Shown here piece after piece: positions 59,501-64,000 of a DNA stretch of 64,000 nucleotides (positions are counted from its first letter, which is position 1; the number at the start of each line of letters is the position of its first letter). The translations under genes were made by a program, and so were the position numbers. Source of the DNA: Nepenthes gracilis (lineage: Eukaryota > Streptophyta > Magnoliopsida > Caryophyllales > Nepenthaceae); assembly GCA_033239525.1 (NCBI GenBank), contig BSYO01000025.1, positions 2,948,001 to 3,012,000 on the forward strand. The letters run 5' to 3'. A model generated the notes under the pieces. That model was not told the origin of the DNA. It saw only the letters and a list, made by a program, of their open reading frames with translations, and made no database searches.

Positions 59501-59639
59501 ACAAGCCGAGAACCTCCTAAAGCGTGTTGTCTGTCAGACACAATTTGATGATACAATTTGCAAGATTCTTCTTGTCTTGCCATTCTTTCTCGATCAAGTT
59601 CTCTAACTTCTTATCCTTCTTCCACAGTGTTTTCACCAT
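56590..59639 (-). mobile_element. Ty1/copia copy C, 3'-truncated, dead
   Basis: Minus-strand pol remnant starting at ATG 59639 (MVKTLWKKDKKLENLIE). Gag includes WEKFESRYKFKSL and SFEKHLDEFNKIVIQM (to 58997), with a knuckle at about 59040 (YHHCGKKGHIKKYW) in which two Cys positions are lost. GAG-pre-integrase is at 58390-58578 (LWHRRLDHVSGNEL) and integrase remains lie at about 58330-57730. A linker is at 57389-57724, and RT is read at about 57300-56600. The RT catalytic box at 56733-56744 reads YVDN instead of YVDD. RT ends at about 56590; RNase H and the 3' LTR are missing. It is a different family from copies A and B and the same family as the fragment at 37690-38470. Confidence 0.82.
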
Positions 59640-60690
59640 TCCTTCTCGGGTTAAGATATTCTTCACCCTTTCTTACTAAATGATGAAATTACTTTACCCA
59701 TTGAACTACTCTACACTAAATTGTAAGTTCTTTGAAGATGACGCTATTTAATTTAAATTCTTAACCAGTCTCTGATATTACTTATTGAAAAAAAATAGCA
59801 TCAAAAACGTACACAGCAAGAAAAAGAGGAATAAGGAAGAGAATGAGTACACTGAAATTTTACGTGAAAAATCCTTTTCAAATAAGAAAAATATATGGGA
59901 AACTTAATTTACAAATAAATTTTACTATATGAAGTTGGTTACAAAAATCACACGGTTGCACAAACCCTTGCGGCAAAAACTAAAGAATAGAGAACGAGAA
60001 TACAAAGAATTTCTCTCTTTGTTTTTACTCACTATCCTTCTCTTTCTTTACACTCTTTCACACTTCCCACATATATTTCTTCACAGAGTTCAATATGTAT
60101 ATATATATACATACAGACTAATCGAGCAACCACCTATTTAATATGGTGGTTGTGTTCTCAACTGTCCCTATTCTACAACAATCAGCGCACGCTTTTGTTT
60201 TATAGTAGACGACGTATGTATTCTTCTGCAGATAGACTTGTCATCTTTCCCAGAGAAGACACCTTCCTTCCCCTTTGCAGTTGACCAAGCACAGTTATCA
60301 AATCTGAAAAATCAACTGCCTATTTTTGTAGAAGACAGTTGTTCAGAAAGTTTGTCCTACTTCCTCAGTTGGTCAACCTCCCCGGTGATGGGATTCTTTT
60401 CTCAACCTTCCACCTGAAGCCATTTCTACGCAGATGCCAAATCTGCACCTTGCCTTCATCAGAGTCCTTAGGCCTTTATCAAAGTCCTTGTGCTCAATCA
60501 TTGTCTACAAAAGCCCTCATCCCTCATCGAAGGCCTTGGATTCAAATCTTGCTTACAAGTCCTCATGCCAAAACTATGCAAAGTCCTCGTCCTCAATTTA
60601 TGTTCTCGGACATAACCAAAGTCCTCAAATCTTAACACTTTTACACGGGAGTGACCACAACAGACACGACAGGAAAAAAATGCAAAGATA
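59640..60690 (-). mobile_element. Copy C leader, primer site and probable 5' LTR
   Basis: The minus strand has TAATATCAGAGACTGG at about 59768-59783, close to the TGGTATCAGAG primer site. LTR-like DNA follows on its far side, with CT-rich and TTACAAATAA words. The LTR's outer end could not be placed and no partner exists. Repeated AGTCCT(C/T) and CCTCATC words fill 60450-60620. Confidence 0.4.
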
Positions 60691-63600
60691 AAGACTAGAA
60701 TTGTGAAAATAATAAATGAATAAAAGAATAATAATCAGAAAACATTGAAAAAGAAAGAAAATAATAAGAAAACTTCTTATGGTTTCAAGATAGGTTTGAA
60801 ATTACAAGAATATGTTTGATTGTAAAATAAATAAATAAAAATAGAATAATAAAAAATAAAAATGAAAGAAAATAATGGAAAATTTACTTTCTTTAACTAT
60901 GAATATTTTAATATATATTTTATATTTTATAAGTTTTTTAATAATTTCTCATACAATTTAAGCATTAAAAAATATTTTACTCCACTTATTTTCCCCTTTT
61001 TCTTTAATTTGTTTTTTAAAATTAAATGACCCTAAAACTTATATGGCATCTGCCAAGAAAATAGTAAGATAAAGGCAAATTTAATTCAGTCAGAGAATAA
61101 GACCTTATACAATGGTAAGGTTACTATGTCTTATCCAAAGGTCTTAAATTTAAATAAACAAACAACCTATATATAATGCAATAATAACATGGCTATCTCT
61201 ATGTGTACCATGGGATGAGAACCTCATATATTTAGCGTGTTTTTAGTATATTTAACTATATCTCCAACTTAGGAGAAATTTAAAAAATATATAATTACCT
61301 TATACATCAATTGGAGCCAACATGAGCATGATGTTAACTAGAGTGGAAATGATTGATTTGCTTGTGTAGTTTAGATCTAACAACCACTCTAAATAAATAG
61401 ATATTATTTTGTAGTACTTTTATTCAAATGAACAATAGAAAAATAGAAACATTCAAAATCTTTTATTTACTGACAAAGGTTTATCTACCAGATTTTTATG
61501 ATAGACATAAAACATGGTTAGGCTATCGTAAGTGAAAAAAAATGATAGCATTGTTGAATTTTAATGTCAGTCCCATTTTTATTCAAGTAATTGTTCGCTT
61601 TAGAGGAAGTTAAAAGTAGCATTAAAATGGTAACCTCGCCATGCACGATTTTCTATTTGAAGAGGCACCTCGAATGTAAAGAAAATATTTTCACTTATAA
61701 GTAGGAGACCCATATTCATTCAAATAATATGGGATAATCTACTTTCACAATAACCACTGGGCATCCCTTGTTCGGTTGGCAATAATGTGAGTCGGTGATG
61801 GTGATTGGTATTTTGAGACGGGAGCTCATGGCTTCTAGCCACGCTTATAAAATGATAGTTATTCTCTGGAAAGGATCATAGTGGGAAACTAATATTCTAG
61901 TCGGTATAGGCTGTAGATGCATATTGTTTAGTACAGCCTAAACAGGGCAAACTAGATGGATTAACACCAAAGTTTATAAATATTTGGCCCCCAAAAAAGA
62001 AAATATTAGCTGATTCATTAGGCCTAAATCTAAAAAATAAAATCTCGTCTTAATCAAAAGGAATCAAAATCAAAATGCTAATTGAATGGTTGAATAATCG
62101 GATGGTTGAAAGGACACAAAAAAAGATTGATTTGTAGGCCAAAATTAGTGAATATTTGAATGATAAATTGAATTGTTAATTTTACCAAGAGGTTAACCAA
62201 ATTGAGTGGTTAAATCAATTAAATAGTTAAATCAAGTTGGCAATTAATATACATTGTAGTTAATTTAGTTAAGGATCTTTCTAACTATGGTCAATCGCTT
62301 AGAATCATTAGTAGCTGAATTGCCTCTAAAAAGCCTCATAGTCAGAGCATACAAAAAATTGTTGAACTATTTAGTTCTCAGTTAGTATAGCCATTCAAAT
62401 CGTGACCTATTGTTCATATTCAGGAAACAACCATTAATTGGGGATATGATTATAAATACGCTTATTTTTTCTAAAAAATGGGACATAAGTGAAAATGTAA
62501 GAATAAAGCAAGAGCCTTTTAAACATTTATTCTTTCATATATTGCATGGCCAAATCCTCAATTTCATTCTCTATCTCACATCCTTATAATCTCTCTTACT
62601 TTTCAAATTAGAGTTGGAGGATATATTAGTAGTGAGTCCCTTATCCTTTTAACTCTTATTTTCCATTGTAGTATATAGGGTCTAGATATGAGGTTTAATA
62701 TTCTAATTCGAATTTATTCGAATCACAAATTAGATTCTAAATATGCATTATTAGCGTCATTTGTAGAAGATGCAGTTAAACTACTCGTTCCTACTTAATT
62801 TAAATCATACCCACAAAAATCATATCAACTCACACTTTTTGATAAGACCGTAAAAAAAGTGAATACAAGTGTACATGGGCAATCAAGACAGCTGCTAAAG
62901 AATATCCTCTATCAAGGTATCCTTGCAAAAGAAGGTATATTAGGAAGTGGTTACTCACCAACCATTTAGATGCCGGAGCCTGGCCATTCAGATGTAGAAT
63001 ATGTTAATGACATTAAAGTTCCTTTAGGAAAAATTCAAGGACCACATCCATTGGGTTGAAATCTTCCGGCCACAAATTTTGACCTCAACGAGAAGGTCGA
63101 AAGGAAAGAAAGTTGCCTCAATGGGAAGCCACTGTTAGCCAAAAAATGCTTATGGCTCCTATGGTATGAATCCAAGTTATTATTCCTTCCCAATTTGAAG
63201 GGCGTCTAAACTTTGAGATCAAAGATGAGATTCTTGAGCAATGGAATCCCTAATGTACTCAGGATTTCAAATGCCGTTCTATCCAAGAGGAAGGGTTTAT
63301 ATAGCAACATGCCTTGAACACACCTAACTTCTAGGTAGATATTGAGTGTATATGCCAATCATTCATACTTAAGAATATAACTCAATACTAAAAGATTTGC
63401 CTCTACAATTGAAGTGGAGGAACGAATTAACAAAATAGAGTAGTAGTTTTTCTAAGGAAGCATTGTTGGGAATATGACCCAACTAGGTCGAATATTATTC
63501 ACCTTAAAGATTAAGGGGCACCGGCTTTCTTATAAATTCAAAATGATAGTACTAGAATCATGTAATAGAAATATAAATCCAATGGATCATCCAGACTAGA

Positions 63601-64000
63601 AGGAAGCTACTTAACTTTCAAATTTTGGATAATGCCACACCGTACCTCTATTTCCCTTTTATACTAAAGAGAGATGTACAAAATTAGTTCTACAGATTAT
63701 GACCAAATTCTGTTGGATCTTTTTAGAAATTAACCAACTAGTTCTTGTCCTACTTTGCCTTGCGTTGCCTCGAGTTAGAGGGAATAGAAATAATTCTAAC
63801 ACATTGTTAGGATGAGGCAAACTCATAATGGGAGCCTTAAGTATTTATGGCCAGATTCAACGTTGAGGCAAGAGGTATATCAAAATTCACCGGTGAAGTG
63901 AAGCTAAATTCCTTTTTGGTTATAATCCAACCAAGTGACATTTTAACTCACTAGTTCAACAACACCCTAAGACGTTATTAGAGATAAAGGCGATCACTCG
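60691..64000. other. AT-rich intergenic DNA, nothing recognised
   Basis: No open frame longer than about 60 codons, no conserved domain and no repeat structure that I could confirm on either strand. Confidence 0.55.

Noticed and set aside
1..64000. tRNA, rRNA, CRISPR, organellar insertions
   Set aside because: No cloverleaf, rRNA core or spacer-repeat pattern was noticed on reading; a tRNAscan and organelle BLAST would be needed for certainty.

Overview
This is nuclear DNA from a flowering plant, most likely a eudicot. Host genes have GT-AG introns, intergenic DNA is very AT-rich, and the mobile DNA is plant-type: a Tat-lineage Ty3/gypsy element, several Ty1/copia elements, and hAT- and Mutator-type MITEs. 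No bacterial, organellar, rRNA, tRNA or CRISPR feature was seen. The species cannot be named from this window.

Layout. 3-469 is the decayed 3' half of a thaumatin/osmotin-like gene. 1165-14294 is a 13.1-kb Tat-lineage gypsy element with both LTRs, a broken gag-pol and, between pol and the 3' LTR, three antisense ORF modules. Each module has its own TATA box on the minus strand. 16075-18640 is a three-exon vacuolar amino-acid transporter gene (AVT1 type) that looks intact. 20351-26430 is a relic of a gypsy 5' end joined to an old minus-strand copia copy (copy A). 27042-28010 looks like an isolated LTR. 31600-35316 is a seven-exon R1R2R3-MYB (MYB3R) gene that looks intact. 37200-48350 holds MITEs, a copia RT fragment, a 2.67-kb gypsy solo LTR with a perfect 5-bp target-site duplication (TSD), and a GC-rich nested-hairpin element. 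48843-55213 is a complete but dead copia element (copy B) on the minus strand, closely related to copy A. 56590-59790 is a third, 3'-truncated minus-strand copia (copy C). 60691-64000 is AT-rich with no recognised gene.

Only two host genes look functional: the AVT1-type transporter (tonoplast amino-acid export or import) and MYB3R (control of G2/M genes). They are unrelated and separated by about 13 kb of repeats.

The most unusual system is the antisense half of the Tat element. It has three minus-strand units at about 10.8, 12.0 and 13.1 kb. Each has a TATA box about 75-100 bp before a plausible start codon. One encodes a domain of the plant 'putative gypsy type transposon' family (Pfam PF04195, from memory) followed by coiled coil, and a second shares its C-terminal segment. 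The element is therefore laid out as a sense gag-pol unit facing a set of independently promoted antisense genes.
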